A stretch of DNA of 64,000 bases from Aureisphaera galaxeae (GCF_028561275.1 NZ_JAQQTF010000007.1:284930-348929); one strand, 5' to 3'; positions 40,917-50,368 are shown, counted from the stretch's first letter. Notes: generated by a model from the letters alone, not told the origin. Program-made: numbers and translations.

Positions 40917-42305
40917 ATGAAACGTAGAGATTTTGCCAAAAATGTAACCCTAGCTACTGGGGTCGTTGGATTGGGAATGTTGAATTCCTGTGCCGAAACC
41001 CCTTCAGAAGAAACACCCGTAGTCTCCACTTCTAAAGAGGATCTTTCAGTATCCGATGAGCTTGCCCAAGAGATGTACAATAAAGCCTTGGAGATTACCA
41101 AAGCCAAAGTGCGTGGCGGGGATTCGGAAGCCTTCTTTAAAGAACCCTTTATAGATGCCGCTTTTTCGAAGAATATCTTCCTTTGGGATACCTGTTTTAT
41201 GTGTTGCTTTGCCAAGTATCATTTGGACGAATTGCCGGTATATCAGGCCTTGGATAATTTCTACGACCGCATGGAAGAGGATGGATACATCTGCAGGGAA
41301 TACCGCCACACGGGAGAACCACTTTGGAGCAAGGATCATCCGGTTTCTATCAATCCGCCATTACTGGCCTTGGCAGAATCGGAAATCTATTCAGTTTCCA
41401 AGGATATGGAACGCTTGCAATATGCCTATCCCATTCTGAAGAAGAACTTTCAGTTTCATGTGAATACCTATATGATGGACGATGATCTCTTTTACGGGGA
41501 TACATTGGGCATGGGCATGGACAATATTCCAAGGGCACCACGCGATTGGGAACCTACCGAAGGAAATGGGATGACCCATCATGAACTCGGTGCAAAGTTG
41601 GCTGCCATGAATGCCTCTGGGGAAACAAAATTGAATATGTTCATCGCAGATTATGTTCTTACCAAGCAAGGAGTGTGGAATAAACAGGCCCGCTTGGTCG
41701 ATTTCTCTTCTCAAATGGCAATGTATGCATTGCAACTCATTGACATGGCAAAGGAGACCGGAAATGAAGAAGATATCGCTTATTTCGAAGAAATTCATGG
41801 CAAGATAAAGATCGCTCTTAATGCAAAGTGCTGGAGCGAAGAAGACAAATTCTATTATGATTTAGGGTTTGACAAACAAGTTCCCAGAAGGCATATTGGT
41901 ATGTATTGGGCGCTACTAGGAAAATTGGTTCCTGAAGATCGCATGGAAGCTTTTTTGAGTCATCTAAAGGACCCTAACGAATTTTACAGAAAGATGCCAT
42001 TGCCTGCTTTATCTGCTGCCGATCCGGACTATGTAGGTTGGGGCGATTATTGGTTGGGCGGTGTTTGGGCTCCGACTGTTTATATGGTATTGAAAGGGTT
42101 ATCTGCCAATGGACATGATGCGTTGGCCCAAGATTTAGCTACCAAAGTGTATCGAAATGTAGCTACCGTATATGAAGCCACAGGTACTTTTTGGGAGAAT
42201 TACGCACCCGATTTAATTTCTTATGGAATGCCGTCGAAGAAAGATTTCTGCGGATGGACGGCTCTAATTCCTATTGCCGTATATAAAGAATACCTAGTGG
42301 GTTGA
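40917..42305 (+). CDS. MGH1/trehalase-like (alpha/alpha)6 glycosidase, Tat lipoprotein
   Basis: This is a 462-residue protein. The N-terminus MKRRDFAKNVTLATG has a twin-arginine motif, and LNSC provides a lipobox, so it is probably exported folded and then lipidated. The rest fits the six-hairpin toroid of mannosylglycerate-hydrolase/trehalase-like enzymes: FLWDTCFMCCFAKYHLDELP, PINPPLLALAESEIY-like helices, YDLGFDKQVPRR, DYVGWGDYWLGGVWAPTVYM and ENYAPD. Acidic residues are present at plausible catalytic places, but I cannot name the substrate. A box TATATTTA at 40884-40891 may be its promoter. Confidence 0.8.
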   Translation: MKRRDFAKNVTLATGVVGLGMLNSCAETPSEETPVVSTSKEDLSVSDELAQEMYNKALEITKAKVRGGDSEAFFKEPFIDAAFSKNIFLWDTCFMCCFAKYHLDELPVYQALDNFYDRMEEDGYICREYRHTGEPLWSKDHPVSINPPLLALAESEIYSVSKDMERLQYAYPILKKNFQFHVNTYMMDDDLFYGDTLGMGMDNIPRAPRDWEPTEGNGMTHHELGAKLAAMNASGETKLNMFIADYVLTKQGVWNKQARLVDFSSQMAMYALQLIDMAKETGNEEDIAYFEEIHGKIKIALNAKCWSEEDKFYYDLGFDKQVPRRHIGMYWALLGKLVPEDRMEAFLSHLKDPNEFYRKMPLPALSAADPDYVGWGDYWLGGVWAPTVYMVLKGLSANGHDALAQDLATKVYRNVATVYEATGTFWENYAPDLISYGMPSKKDFCGWTALIPIAVYKEYLVG

Positions 42306-42345
42306 TAGGAAATGCTCATTTTTGTAACTTGTCAAAAAATTGAAT

Positions 42346-42714
42346 ATGAAACGTTTTCTCTTTCTTTCCCTAGCCTTGATATTATTCTCCTGTAATAACG
42401 ATGATGGAGGTGATTCAGGCGGATGTACTGAAGTTTTTGTCTATGGTTTAAGCATAGATGTGATCGATTCTACCACTGGGAACGCCGTTGGTTCAGGGAT
42501 TACCGTTACAGCTACGGACGGAAACTATTCGGAGGAGTTGATGTTTTCCTTAGGTTCTTGGATCGGTGCGGGAGAACGCCCGGGCACCTATGATATTTCG
42601 ATAACCTCGCAACAATATACCCCAGCCACCTTCAATAATATTGTGGTGACCATGACCTCGGATGGATGTCATGTACAAACGGAAAGTCGCGAGATATTTA
42701 TTTCCCCTTTCTAA
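42346..42714 (+). CDS. Small lipoprotein with carboxypeptidase-regulatory-like fold
   Basis: This is a 122-residue protein. The ATG at 42346 gives the signal peptide MKRFLFLSLALILFSC; a TTG at 42340 is ignored. The mature region reads as one beta-sandwich: YGLSIDVIDSTTGNAVGSG, ITVTATDGNYSEEL, GTYDISITSQQYTPATF. This is the pattern of a carboxypeptidase-regulatory-like or BIg-type domain. Its stop overlaps the convergent metallophosphoesterase by four bases. Confidence 0.75.
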   Translation: MKRFLFLSLALILFSCNNDDGGDSGGCTEVFVYGLSIDVIDSTTGNAVGSGITVTATDGNYSEELMFSLGSWIGAGERPGTYDISITSQQYTPATFNNIVVTMTSDGCHVQTESREIFISPF

Positions 42715-43436
42715 TTTCTCCCTTTTTCATCGGGATATAAGGTATAGACAGGATCACTCTGCCAGTACTCTTTGGTATCCACATCGAAAACTGTAAGCGG
42801 ACCATTAAATGCGGCTCCTGTATCTATATTCCATAGGTTAGCAAAATTAAGTGGTACCGTATATCCTATTTTGGAAACAGCGGTATGTCCAATGTAAATT
42901 TCTTCGTACAATGCTAGTCGTTGCGGATAGTGGATGTCATCTTTTGTGAGGGAAGGGTCCATGGATCGCGCCACTTCCCATAAGGTTCTATCCCAAAACA
43001 CCATGTTTTTGAAGTGTTCATGATGTATGCCATGTACATTGGTAAAACCGGCATGTACAAATAACCGATTGGAATCGTCTACATAATAATCCCGTAGGGT
43101 TTCGTAGAAATACAAATGATCTTCCTTTTGGGATTTGGAAAGGCGCTTATAACTCTCTATACTGGAAGCCCCTCCGTGGTGCAACCACATTGCATTATAA
43201 TCGTTGTGTTTTAAGTACTGATACAGAAGATAATCATGGTTCCCCCGAATAAAAGTACAGGCATATTTGTTCGAAAATTCTATTAGGAAAGAAACGGTTT
43301 CGGCCACCTCGCTCCAACCGTCCACATAATCTCCCAAGAAAATAAAACGATCTCCGTCTGTTGGGTGTACCTTTTCCAAAACTTGCCGTAATGCTCGTAA
43401 GCCGCCATGGATATCACCCACAACCAATGTCCTCAT
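42711..43436 (-). CDS. Metallophosphoesterase (serine/threonine phosphatase-like)
   Basis: This 241-residue protein has the complete dimetal phosphoesterase set: VVGDIHG (DxH), LGDYVDG (GDxxD) and RGNHDY (GNHD), then histidines in FVHAGFTN and YIGHTAV. Such proteins hydrolyse phosphoproteins or diadenosine tetraphosphate. It is the last gene of the minus-strand set beginning with the SPFH gene and is two bases from the zinc-ribbon gene. Confidence 0.94.
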   Translation of the reverse strand: MRTLVVGDIHGGLRALRQVLEKVHPTDGDRFIFLGDYVDGWSEVAETVSFLIEFSNKYACTFIRGNHDYLLYQYLKHNDYNAMWLHHGGASSIESYKRLSKSQKEDHLYFYETLRDYYVDDSNRLFVHAGFTNVHGIHHEHFKNMVFWDRTLWEVARSMDPSLTKDDIHYPQRLALYEEIYIGHTAVSKIGYTVPLNFANLWNIDTGAAFNGPLTVFDVDTKEYWQSDPVYTLYPDEKGRN

Positions 43437-43438
43437 AG

Positions 43439-44548
43439 TTACTGTTGCTCGTTTAAAACAAAAATTAATACTGAAATGATGGCTATAATAAAAAGCACGA
43501 ACAAGAAGATTTTCCAGAATGAATAAGGTCTTTTTCCTGATAAGGCTCCTGTTTGTCCATTCACAAAGAAATTGTACCGCTTTCCTTTAAATACATAGGC
43601 ACTCACAAATACCGGTAGCAGTATATGCTTAAAGGTTTCTTCACTCAATTGCATATTTACCGAGTGCACCCGTTGGGTATCCCCGCCAATATCCCTTCGT
43701 ACCCACCGATCGGCAATGCGTTCGGCTTCCTTATTGGATTGCAGATGTCCTTCCTTCAACGGAATCGTATATTTTTCGGTAACAAATCCCGCCAAGAAAC
43801 TACTGTCAAATGGCTGTAAAGCTTTCAGGTTCCAGCGTTCTACTTTTTTGGGAATGGTTCCCGAGCGTTGTTTGGAAGCTTTGATTAGTGTATCATCTAT
43901 AAACCCTGAAATACTTCCACTCGCCGGGGTCCATCGCGTTCTCCGCTCCTGTCGGGTTCGGGTAACAGTTTTTCCATTCACTGTAGTGGTATAGGGCACC
44001 GAGACGTAATAATAATCCCCGCGTTGTCCGGTATACGTAGCAAATAGTTGGGCATCGAAGGTCCAATAAGGGACATACAATCCCTTGGTGTTTTTAGGAT
44101 CTAGCGACGCCTTTTTCAATTTGTTAGGGGCCCACCATAGCTTCTTTACCCACTGTTTGAAAATAACGTGTGCCTTTTCCTGATTAATCTGAAAAGGTAA
44201 TACTGCGCCCGGTAAGATCCACTCTTCCTTATGCATATCTTCTACAATGAGCGGCGAGCTGCAATACACGCAATGCAGGGATTTGTAATTTTCTTCCACA
44301 TGCTGATTGGCCCCGCAGTTTTTACAAGTAAGCATGGAAATGGCTTCACTGTGCGATTGGGAACCCAGTGTTTCCAAATAGGGTCTTAACTCCAATTCTT
44401 CGAAACCACTTTCGGAAGGAGATATCTCTTCTTTATGCCCACAATAATCGCATTCCAATTGCGTAGTCCCCGGTGCATATACCAATTCGGCCCCGCAATT
44501 GACGCAGGATTTCTTTAACTCGGACTTTTGGATGGGTGTGTCTTGCAT
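43439..44548 (-). CDS. Zinc-ribbon membrane protein (TFIIB-type finger)
   Basis: This 369-residue protein has two four-cysteine zinc ribbons near the N-terminus (CVNCGAEL ... CDYCGHKE and CKNCGANQ ... CVYCSSPL, within residues 15-105), a long beta-rich middle (YYYVSVPYTTTVNGKTVTRT) and a single C-terminal membrane helix (FWKIFLFVLFIIAIISVLIF). Proteins of this kind are commonly found next to SPFH-domain genes in bacteria, as here. The function is unknown; a membrane-scaffolding role is plausible. Confidence 0.82.
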   Translation of the reverse strand: MQDTPIQKSELKKSCVNCGAELVYAPGTTQLECDYCGHKEEISPSESGFEELELRPYLETLGSQSHSEAISMLTCKNCGANQHVEENYKSLHCVYCSSPLIVEDMHKEEWILPGAVLPFQINQEKAHVIFKQWVKKLWWAPNKLKKASLDPKNTKGLYVPYWTFDAQLFATYTGQRGDYYYVSVPYTTTVNGKTVTRTRQERRTRWTPASGSISGFIDDTLIKASKQRSGTIPKKVERWNLKALQPFDSSFLAGFVTEKYTIPLKEGHLQSNKEAERIADRWVRRDIGGDTQRVHSVNMQLSEETFKHILLPVFVSAYVFKGKRYNFFVNGQTGALSGKRPYSFWKIFLFVLFIIAIISVLIFVLNEQQ

Positions 44549-44604
44549 GTGCTTTTTAGACTAGAGAGAATGGAAAAGAGACAGGAGTTTTGTACATAGA
44601 TAAA

Positions 44605-45048
44605 TTAGATTCCTTTTATATAGGCCATTAGGTTTTCGTATTCTTCATCCGATAATTGAAACTTGTGCGCATAGTCGGCAGGGTACATTTCCTTTAGTTC
44701 CATTACATAAGGATCCTTAGCTTTCAGAAGAGGATATCCATTCGTTATGTATTCAAAGAAAAACCCTTCGCGCGGCTCTTTTTTATGTACTCCCAACAAG
44801 GCGGGTCCCGTTGACGGCTTATTTAATTTATGACAAGCCGCACAATTGGCTTGAAAAACACGTCTTCCCTTTTCTCCTTGTTCCGAGAATACAATGGGCT
44901 CTGTCCCACAAAATACAATGGGATCTTCATTACCACATACTTGTGCACGATCATCCGTAAAACTGAATAGGGAGAATGAGGCTGCGATTACAAAAACGAA
45001 AACGCTTCCCAACAAAATAAATAAGGTATATGCCAGTCTTTTGAACAC
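44605..45048 (-). CDS. Monohaem cytochrome c, membrane-anchored
   Basis: This 147-residue protein has an uncleaved N-terminal helix (MFKRLAYTLFILLGSVFVFV) and one haem-c motif CAACH with downstream KPSTGPALLGVH. The expected distal Met is a candidate in KEMYPADY. It is a small periplasmic electron carrier. It lies between the SPFH and zinc-ribbon genes on the same strand, although it has no obvious link to them. Confidence 0.9.
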   Translation of the reverse strand: MFKRLAYTLFILLGSVFVFVIAASFSLFSFTDDRAQVCGNEDPIVFCGTEPIVFSEQGEKGRRVFQANCAACHKLNKPSTGPALLGVHKKEPREGFFFEYITNGYPLLKAKDPYVMELKEMYPADYAHKFQLSDEEYENLMAYIKGI

Positions 45049-45073
45049 CTCTCTACTCTCTTTTCTCTTCTCT
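45049..45073. repeat. Polypyrimidine 25-mer, copy 1
   Basis: A CTCT-rich tract of 25 bases starts right at the start codon side of the cytochrome gene and fills the space before the SPFH stop. It differs at only one base from the tract at 51394-51418. Here it is intergenic. Confidence 0.6.
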
Positions 45074-45081
45074 GTTATACC

Positions 45082-46215
45082 TTATGCTCCAGGTAAAGGC
45101 GGTGGCGTACTTCCTCCCAAGAAAGCCTTTAATTCTTCCACGTCTTTCAACGCAATCCAATTGGCCATTCCTTGTTTCCAAACCAACGTATCTTTATTTA
45201 CGGTACGGTTCGCAAAAAGGGCACGCAATTGCTCAAAACTTACGGGTCCTGCTTGTTGTCCGTTACTCGCGTAGTAGTACTGTACAGCTACAGGCATTGG
45301 TGGCGGTACGGCTTGTTGCGGCATAGCGGCAGGCTGATTACCTCCCATTTGCGGACTCATCATTCCTCCCATTTGTTGGGCCAGGACAAATCCCATTCCC
45401 ATACCCATTCCGGCACCGGCAGTTCCGCCTTCGTTGGCAGCCGCTGCTTCAATGGCTTTAGCGGTTTTGAATTTGGTCAACTTGTCCAAGTCTAATTTGT
45501 CAATACGGCTATACTCGAAGATTTCCTTTTTCAGGTCTTCGGGCATGGAAACATTTTCTATGTAGAATTTCTCCAAGGAAATCCCTACACTCTGAAATTC
45601 GGGCTGCATTACTTCTTGGCACGTCTCGCTCAATTCGGAAGTATTGGCTGCATATAACTCAATGGGCAAATTGGCTTCTCCCACCGTATCCGTAAATCGG
45701 GTGGCGATCAAGCTTTTTAAATGCTCGTTGATTTCAAAATTGGTGAAGTTATTGTCCGTTCCCACTATATCGATGATGAACTTTCCAGCATCGTCTATCC
45801 TAAAGGCATAGGTTCCGAAGGCTCTAATTTCGACCAAGCCAAAGCGTTCGTCGTTAAGCGTAATCGGATTTTTGGTGCCCCATTTTTCGTCGGTAAAGAG
45901 GTGGGTATTTATAAAATATACTTCGGCCTTGAATGGACTATTGAATCCATACTTCCAACCTTTCAGCGTTGCTAGAATAGGAAGGTTTTGTGTGTCCAAA
46001 GTATAGGTTCCGGGGCTGAAAACATCGGCCAATTGCCCTTCGTTCACAAAAACGGCTGTTTGTCCCTCGCGAACAATCAGCTTTGCCCCATTCTTTATTT
46101 CGTTTTGGTAGCGCTCAAAGCGATGACAGATGGTATCATCCGTATAGTCGAGCCACTCAACAATATCGATAAATTCATTGGTGAGTTTCTCTTTTATCTT
46201 GTCAAAAAGTCCCAT
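45082..46215 (-). CDS. SPFH-domain protein with C-terminal GYF_2 domain
   Basis: This 377-residue protein starts with an SPFH/virion-core-like domain (residues about 20-250: LIVREGQTAVFVNEGQLADV, EIRAFGTYAFRI, LIATRFTDTVGEANLPIELY, LEKFYIENVSMPEDLKKEI). A Gly/Met/Gln-rich linker (about 265-315) follows, and then a GYF_2-type domain (YYYASNGQQAGPVSFEQLRA, LVWKQGMANWIALKDVEELK). These proteins form membrane-associated scaffolds, and the GYF domain binds proline-rich peptides. The gene starts the minus-strand unit followed by cytochrome c, zinc-ribbon and phosphoesterase genes. Confidence 0.92.
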   Translation of the reverse strand: MGLFDKIKEKLTNEFIDIVEWLDYTDDTICHRFERYQNEIKNGAKLIVREGQTAVFVNEGQLADVFSPGTYTLDTQNLPILATLKGWKYGFNSPFKAEVYFINTHLFTDEKWGTKNPITLNDERFGLVEIRAFGTYAFRIDDAGKFIIDIVGTDNNFTNFEINEHLKSLIATRFTDTVGEANLPIELYAANTSELSETCQEVMQPEFQSVGISLEKFYIENVSMPEDLKKEIFEYSRIDKLDLDKLTKFKTAKAIEAAAANEGGTAGAGMGMGMGFVLAQQMGGMMSPQMGGNQPAAMPQQAVPPPMPVAVQYYYASNGQQAGPVSFEQLRALFANRTVNKDTLVWKQGMANWIALKDVEELKAFLGGSTPPPLPGA

Positions 46216-46273
46216 AGTTGTTGGTATTTGAATAGTTGAATCTTAAAATTAGTGAATAAATGGAAATCTATTG

Positions 46274-47410
46274 TTAACTGTACTTTACTTTCCGAAGAAT
46301 TCGCACAGAATCTTTATACGATTGGTATAGATTTCCCCCCATTTGTTTCAAAAAAGGCTTGGCTTCTACCAATTTTTCCTTGGCATCCTGAAAATCGTTC
46401 AGATAACAGATGAGGTAAGTAGCAGGCAAATGCCTTAAATCCTTCTCATCCTGAGGCCGTAAAGGGATTCCTTTTTTAAGCTTTTCGATCAAGGCATTGT
46501 TGGTATTGTAAATATGGTACAGGGTCCGCTTGTTGAATTGTGGGGGTTCGAAAATAAGCTGGGAATCGATATTGTAAAATCCATTTTCGTGAAAGGTAAT
46601 ATTGACCTGCTCTAAAGGATAGTATTTGTAATTTTCGTTCAATCCCAAATGCACATATTCGGTAATGGAATAGGTGTCATCATTATACGAAATACTGATC
46701 TCGTCCAAGGCAGAATAAAACAATCGTACTTGTTCATTAATCAGCTCTATATCCACCCTGGAATAGTAGATTTCTCCCTGAACCTGTTTGGTGTTTCCGG
46801 CCCAGCATACCACAAATTGTTCCTTGAAGACCTTGTAATGCGAATCGAGTTCGCTATGCCGAACATTGATGAAGTCTATCACCCCATCCAACGTATGTTC
46901 TATGTTGTTTTTGGCCCTATTTTCTATGGATTTTACAATCTCCGAATTCACATCCTTGATTTCAATATCGAAATCCTTGGGCATGGAAATACTACCATCG
47001 CGAAGGAAAATAGACCCGCCCCAATACTTCCAAATATTCTTTCTCAAGGAAGTGATTTCACCCGTTGGCCTAATCGTAACCAACCCCACCACCTTGTCAT
47101 CCGGTAAATGCGGAAACATGACATTTTCGTAGGCGATAAGAGGAGGATTGTGTAAGTAGGCATTGACGAGGTTTTGTATTTTACTATCATCGAAGAAATC
47201 CACTCCTCGAATTTCATTCCCTTCGTCTTCTACCCCAATAACGATATAGCTATTGTTTTTGGGATTACTGTTGCTCAAGGCACAAATGTGCTTTAAGAAC
47301 TTGGCCTTTCCCTCCTTACTTCCCAGATCGATCTTTCGCTTCTTATCATAGAAACTGCTCTCATCGTTGTGAGCTAACAGTTGTTTGATAAGTAGCCGTT
47401 TATTAATCAT
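46274..47410 (-). CDS. AlbA_2 (Schlafen-type) domain protein
   Basis: This is a 378-residue protein. Residues 15-140 match the AlbA_2 ATP-binding domain (ESSFYDKKRKIDLGSKEGKA, CALSNSNPKNNSYIVIGVED, KVVGLVTIRPT). The remainder is not assigned and shows many Tyr/Asn-rich stretches. AlbA_2 proteins act in nucleic-acid regulation or defence, but nothing here shows an associated effector, so no defence role is claimed. Single gene; upstream lies a repeat cluster. Confidence 0.85.
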   Translation of the reverse strand: MINKRLLIKQLLAHNDESSFYDKKRKIDLGSKEGKAKFLKHICALSNSNPKNNSYIVIGVEDEGNEIRGVDFFDDSKIQNLVNAYLHNPPLIAYENVMFPHLPDDKVVGLVTIRPTGEITSLRKNIWKYWGGSIFLRDGSISMPKDFDIEIKDVNSEIVKSIENRAKNNIEHTLDGVIDFINVRHSELDSHYKVFKEQFVVCWAGNTKQVQGEIYYSRVDIELINEQVRLFYSALDEISISYNDDTYSITEYVHLGLNENYKYYPLEQVNITFHENGFYNIDSQLIFEPPQFNKRTLYHIYNTNNALIEKLKKGIPLRPQDEKDLRHLPATYLICYLNDFQDAKEKLVEAKPFLKQMGGNLYQSYKDSVRILRKVKYS

Positions 47411-47421
47411 TATTTTTGTCG

Positions 47422-47441
47422 GGTCGAGCGCAGTCGAGACC
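47422..47441. repeat. Dispersed repeat GGTCGAGCGCAGTCGAGACC
   Basis: This 20-base sequence sits between the AlbA_2 and SDR genes. Its elements recur at 60767-60818 (interrupted) and 60844-60860 (complementary orientation, CTCGACTGCGCTCGA). It looks like a REP-type intergenic element. Confidence 0.65.
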
Positions 47442-47506
47442 TAGTAAGGTTTTTTTCGCAATTCATGACCTCTCGATAAGCTGCACTTTCTATCTTCGGT
47501 CCAAAA

Positions 47507-47544
47507 CCATGTTTTCTCCCTCGATAATGCTCGAGGGGACATGG
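47507..47544 (-). terminator. Terminator of the SDR gene
   Basis: Inner stem CCCTCGA-TAATGC-TCGAGGG (47518-47537) is enclosed by CCATGT/ACATGG (47507-47512, 47539-47544). Read on the minus strand it begins five bases after the stop at 47549 and ends in TTTT. Confidence 0.65.
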
Positions 47545-47548
47545 GAGG

Positions 47549-48310
47549 TTATTTCTTATTCACAATCGTACTGCTTGCCTGATCCAAACACATCACAGTT
47601 AGGTCGGCAATGTTTACATGGGCCGGACGGGTAACAGCAAACCAAATAATATCGGCAATATCCTCGGGCAGTAACGGTTTGTAGTTTTTATATACCTGAT
47701 CGGCTCGTTCTTTATCTCCTTTGAAACGTACTTCGCTAAACTCTGTCTGCACCAAGCCCGGATTGATACCGCTTACCTTAATGCCTTTTCCGTTTAAATC
47801 CAATCGCATTCCATGGGTAATGGCATCAACCGCATGTTTACTGGCACAATACACATTCCCTTTAGGATATACTTCCTTTCCTGCAGTAGAACCAATATTG
47901 ATGATATGGCCTTGTTCTCGTTGAAGCATTCTCGGAAGGATCGCTTTAGAAACATATAGAAGCCCTTTTACATTGATATCCATCATAGCATCCCAATCGT
48001 CTACGCTTCCTTCTTGAATGGGATCCAATCCGTGGGCATTCCCAGCATTATTGATGAGAATATCGATTTCTGAAAATGCCTCGGGAAGGTTTTTCAAGGT
48101 TTTGAATACTTTATCTCTATCCCGAACATCGAATTGTAATGTATGGACTTCGGTAATTGAAGAAAGCTCTTTCTGCAAGGCATCCAAGCGTTCCTGCCGT
48201 CTTCCACAAAGAATGAGGCGGACGCCATTTTGGGCAAAGAGTTGGGCCGTAGCCTTACCTATACCCGAGGTAGCTCCCGTTATCAGAGCAATGGGATTAT
48301 TTTTTTTCAT
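47549..48310 (-). CDS. Short-chain dehydrogenase/reductase (YdfG-like)
   Basis: This 253-residue classical SDR has a glycine-rich cofactor motif (TGATSGIGKA), LINNAGNA, the catalytic Ser (INIGSTAG) and the YCASK Tyr-Lys dyad, then INPGLVQTEF. It closely follows the YdfG type, which oxidises L-allo-threonine or reduces 3-hydroxypropionaldehyde-like compounds with NADP, but the substrate is not certain. It is 13 bases after the aldo/keto reductase gene and is probably cotranscribed with it. Confidence 0.93.
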   Translation of the reverse strand: MKKNNPIALITGATSGIGKATAQLFAQNGVRLILCGRRQERLDALQKELSSITEVHTLQFDVRDRDKVFKTLKNLPEAFSEIDILINNAGNAHGLDPIQEGSVDDWDAMMDINVKGLLYVSKAILPRMLQREQGHIINIGSTAGKEVYPKGNVYCASKHAVDAITHGMRLDLNGKGIKVSGINPGLVQTEFSEVRFKGDKERADQVYKNYKPLLPEDIADIIWFAVTRPAHVNIADLTVMCLDQASSTIVNKK

Positions 48311-48323
48311 GACGATTATTGCT

Positions 48324-49193
48324 TTAAGGAACCTTGTGTCCCTGGCTGGCCACCAACATTTTGAACCAGTCCACTCGGCTCAGGTCTATTTTTGCTGCCT
48401 CAGCCGCTAAGGAAATCCGATCCTTACTCGTGGTTCCAACAACAGGATGTATGCCTGCTGGATGTTTCAATATCCAAGCCAATAACAGCTGATCTTTGGA
48501 GGCGTTGTATTTTTCGGTCAATGCATCCAATAATGCATGGATACGTTGGGTTTGGTCATCGTCTTCCCGAAACAATTTCCCCAAAGGACTCCAGCACATA
48601 GGGGTGATGGCATTGAGTTGCATAAAGTCCAAGGTTCCGTCGAACATGGCTTGATGCGACGTAAGACTGAATTCGATCTGATTGGCATAAATGAACTCTC
48701 GACTATCGATAAGTTGCATTTGGGAAACCGTGAAGTTGGAAACCCCAAAACTTCGTATCAATTCCCTTTCCATAAGATGAGCGACTCCTTTTTTCACTTC
48801 ATCCCGATCCATAAGTGGACTTGGACGGTGCAGTAAAAGAAGATCTAAATAATCGCATTGCAGGTCGGCAATGGATTTTTCAGCGCTCCAAATGATATAA
48901 TCGGCGTCGTATTGATAGTGTTTTATCTCATTGTCCCGCGTTTCACCAACATATTGAATGCCACACTTTGAAATAACTTGAATGTCGTCCCTTGCCACTC
49001 CACTTTCACTCAAAGCGGCCCCAAATTCACTTTCTGTGGTGTAATCGCCATAAATATCGGCGTGATCGAAGGTAGTAATGCCTGCATCAATGCAGTGTTT
49101 TAAGAGTGAAACCATCTCGTTCTTAGGGAGTTGCTTGCCCCAAGCCCCCCAAGTCATACACCCTTGAATTATCTTTGAAAATTTTGGCTCCAT
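48324..49193 (-). CDS. Aldo/keto reductase (YdhF-like)
   Basis: This 289-residue (alpha/beta)8 protein has the conserved tetrad: Asp in TFDHADIYGDY with its Tyr, Lys in VISKCG and His in LLLLHRPS. The NADPH region HPVVGTTSKDRI is also present. The closest subfamily is YdhF-like oxidoreductases. It is upstream of the SDR gene by 13 bases. Confidence 0.93.
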   Translation of the reverse strand: MEPKFSKIIQGCMTWGAWGKQLPKNEMVSLLKHCIDAGITTFDHADIYGDYTTESEFGAALSESGVARDDIQVISKCGIQYVGETRDNEIKHYQYDADYIIWSAEKSIADLQCDYLDLLLLHRPSPLMDRDEVKKGVAHLMERELIRSFGVSNFTVSQMQLIDSREFIYANQIEFSLTSHQAMFDGTLDFMQLNAITPMCWSPLGKLFREDDDQTQRIHALLDALTEKYNASKDQLLLAWILKHPAGIHPVVGTTSKDRISLAAEAAKIDLSRVDWFKMLVASQGHKVP

Positions 49194-49280
49194 TTTTTAT
49201 TTTTAGCGCGTCTTAAAGTTAAAAATTTGAAATTAGTAAAAAGTGCGTAAGCCCTTTTATTTACTAGAAGTTTTAACCAA

Positions 49281-49311
49281 TTGTTAACAGCAACTTTCGG
49301 CATAAATTTTG
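49281..49311 (+). promoter_or_regulatory. Candidate promoter of the moxR-bat operon
   Basis: TTG at 49281-49283, a 19-base spacer and TAAATTTTG at 49303-49311 form a promoter with one extra T relative to TAnnTTTG. Start of transcription would be near 49318. Confidence 0.4.
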
Positions 49312-49321
49312 AATTTGCATC

Positions 49322-49340
49322 CCATTCAATTTTTGAATGG
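49322..49340 (+). promoter_or_regulatory. Small hairpin in the moxR leader
   Basis: CCATTCAA and TTGAATGG, 8 bp with a TTT loop, lie 21 bases before the moxR ATG. It could be a protein-binding site or an mRNA structure; no other evidence. Confidence 0.3.
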
Positions 49341-49361
49341 TCTTATTGAACTAAAATACGT

Positions 49362-50366
49362 ATGGAACAAACAGCTACTGCCCTAGATATAGGCGCACTG
49401 AATGAGAAAATAGAAAAGGAAAGTGCTTTTGTGGACATCCTCACTTTGGAAATAAACAAAGTGATTGTGGGCCAAAAGCATATGGTAGAGCGACTCCTCA
49501 TCGGTTTGTTGGGTCAGGGACACATCCTTCTGGAAGGGGTTCCTGGATTGGCAAAGACTTTGGCAATCAATACTCTTTCCAAAGCCGTTCACGGATCATT
49601 TAGCCGTATACAGTTTACCCCCGATCTACTGCCCGCCGATGTTGTTGGAACCCTTATCTACAACATGAAGGCGAATGACTTCAGCATTAAGAAAGGACCC
49701 ATTTTTGCCAATTTCGTGTTGGCAGATGAGATTAACCGTGCCCCTGCCAAAGTACAGTCTGCGTTACTGGAAGCTATGCAGGAAAAGCAGGTAACCATTG
49801 GGGATGACACCTTCATTTTGGAAAAACCATTCTTGGTAATGGCCACACAAAACCCAATTGAACAGGAAGGAACGTATCCATTGCCAGAAGCACAGGTAGA
49901 CCGTTTCATGTTGAAAACGGTGATTAAATACCCTAAGTTGGAAGAAGAACAACTCATTATCCGCCAAAACCTAAAAGGTGGATTCGAACAAGTAAATCCT
50001 GTAGTGACCTTAGATCAGATAAAGCGTGCTCAGGAAGCTGTTCGCGAAGTATACATGGATGAAAAGATTGAAAAGTACATCCTAGATATCATTTTCGCTA
50101 CCCGTACCCCTGAGAATTATGGGTTGAGCGACCTAAAAGCACTTATTGGATTTGGTGCTTCTCCAAGGGGAAGTATCAATTTGGCAAGTGCTGCTAAGTG
50201 CTATGCGTTCATCAAACGCAGAGGGTATGTAATTCCGGAAGATGTTCGGGCCGTGGTGCATGATGTATTGCGTCACCGTATTGGGGTTACCTACGAAGCT
50301 GAGGCGGAAAATATTACTTCAGAAGACATCATTAACAAGATCGTAAACGTAATCGAAGTACCCTAG
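49362..50366 (+). CDS. MoxR-family AAA+ ATPase
   Basis: This 334-residue protein has a MoxR Walker A (EGVPGLAKT), sensor and Walker B region (FVLADEINRAPAKVQ), the lid VMATQNPIEQEGTYPLPEAQ and the arginine finger in PEAQVDRF. MoxR ATPases act as chaperones that load or insert metal or partner subunits into von-Willebrand-domain proteins. This gene heads the bat operon; the DUF58 gene is next. Confidence 0.95.
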   Translation: MEQTATALDIGALNEKIEKESAFVDILTLEINKVIVGQKHMVERLLIGLLGQGHILLEGVPGLAKTLAINTLSKAVHGSFSRIQFTPDLLPADVVGTLIYNMKANDFSIKKGPIFANFVLADEINRAPAKVQSALLEAMQEKQVTIGDDTFILEKPFLVMATQNPIEQEGTYPLPEAQVDRFMLKTVIKYPKLEEEQLIIRQNLKGGFEQVNPVVTLDQIKRAQEAVREVYMDEKIEKYILDIIFATRTPENYGLSDLKALIGFGASPRGSINLASAAKCYAFIKRRGYVIPEDVRAVVHDVLRHRIGVTYEAEAENITSEDIINKIVNVIEVP

Positions 50367-50368
50367 GC

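Noticed and set aside
46274..47410. AlbA_2 protein as part of a defence system
   Set aside because: No effector, nuclease or toxin partner is adjacent; neighbours are housekeeping-type genes and repeats.
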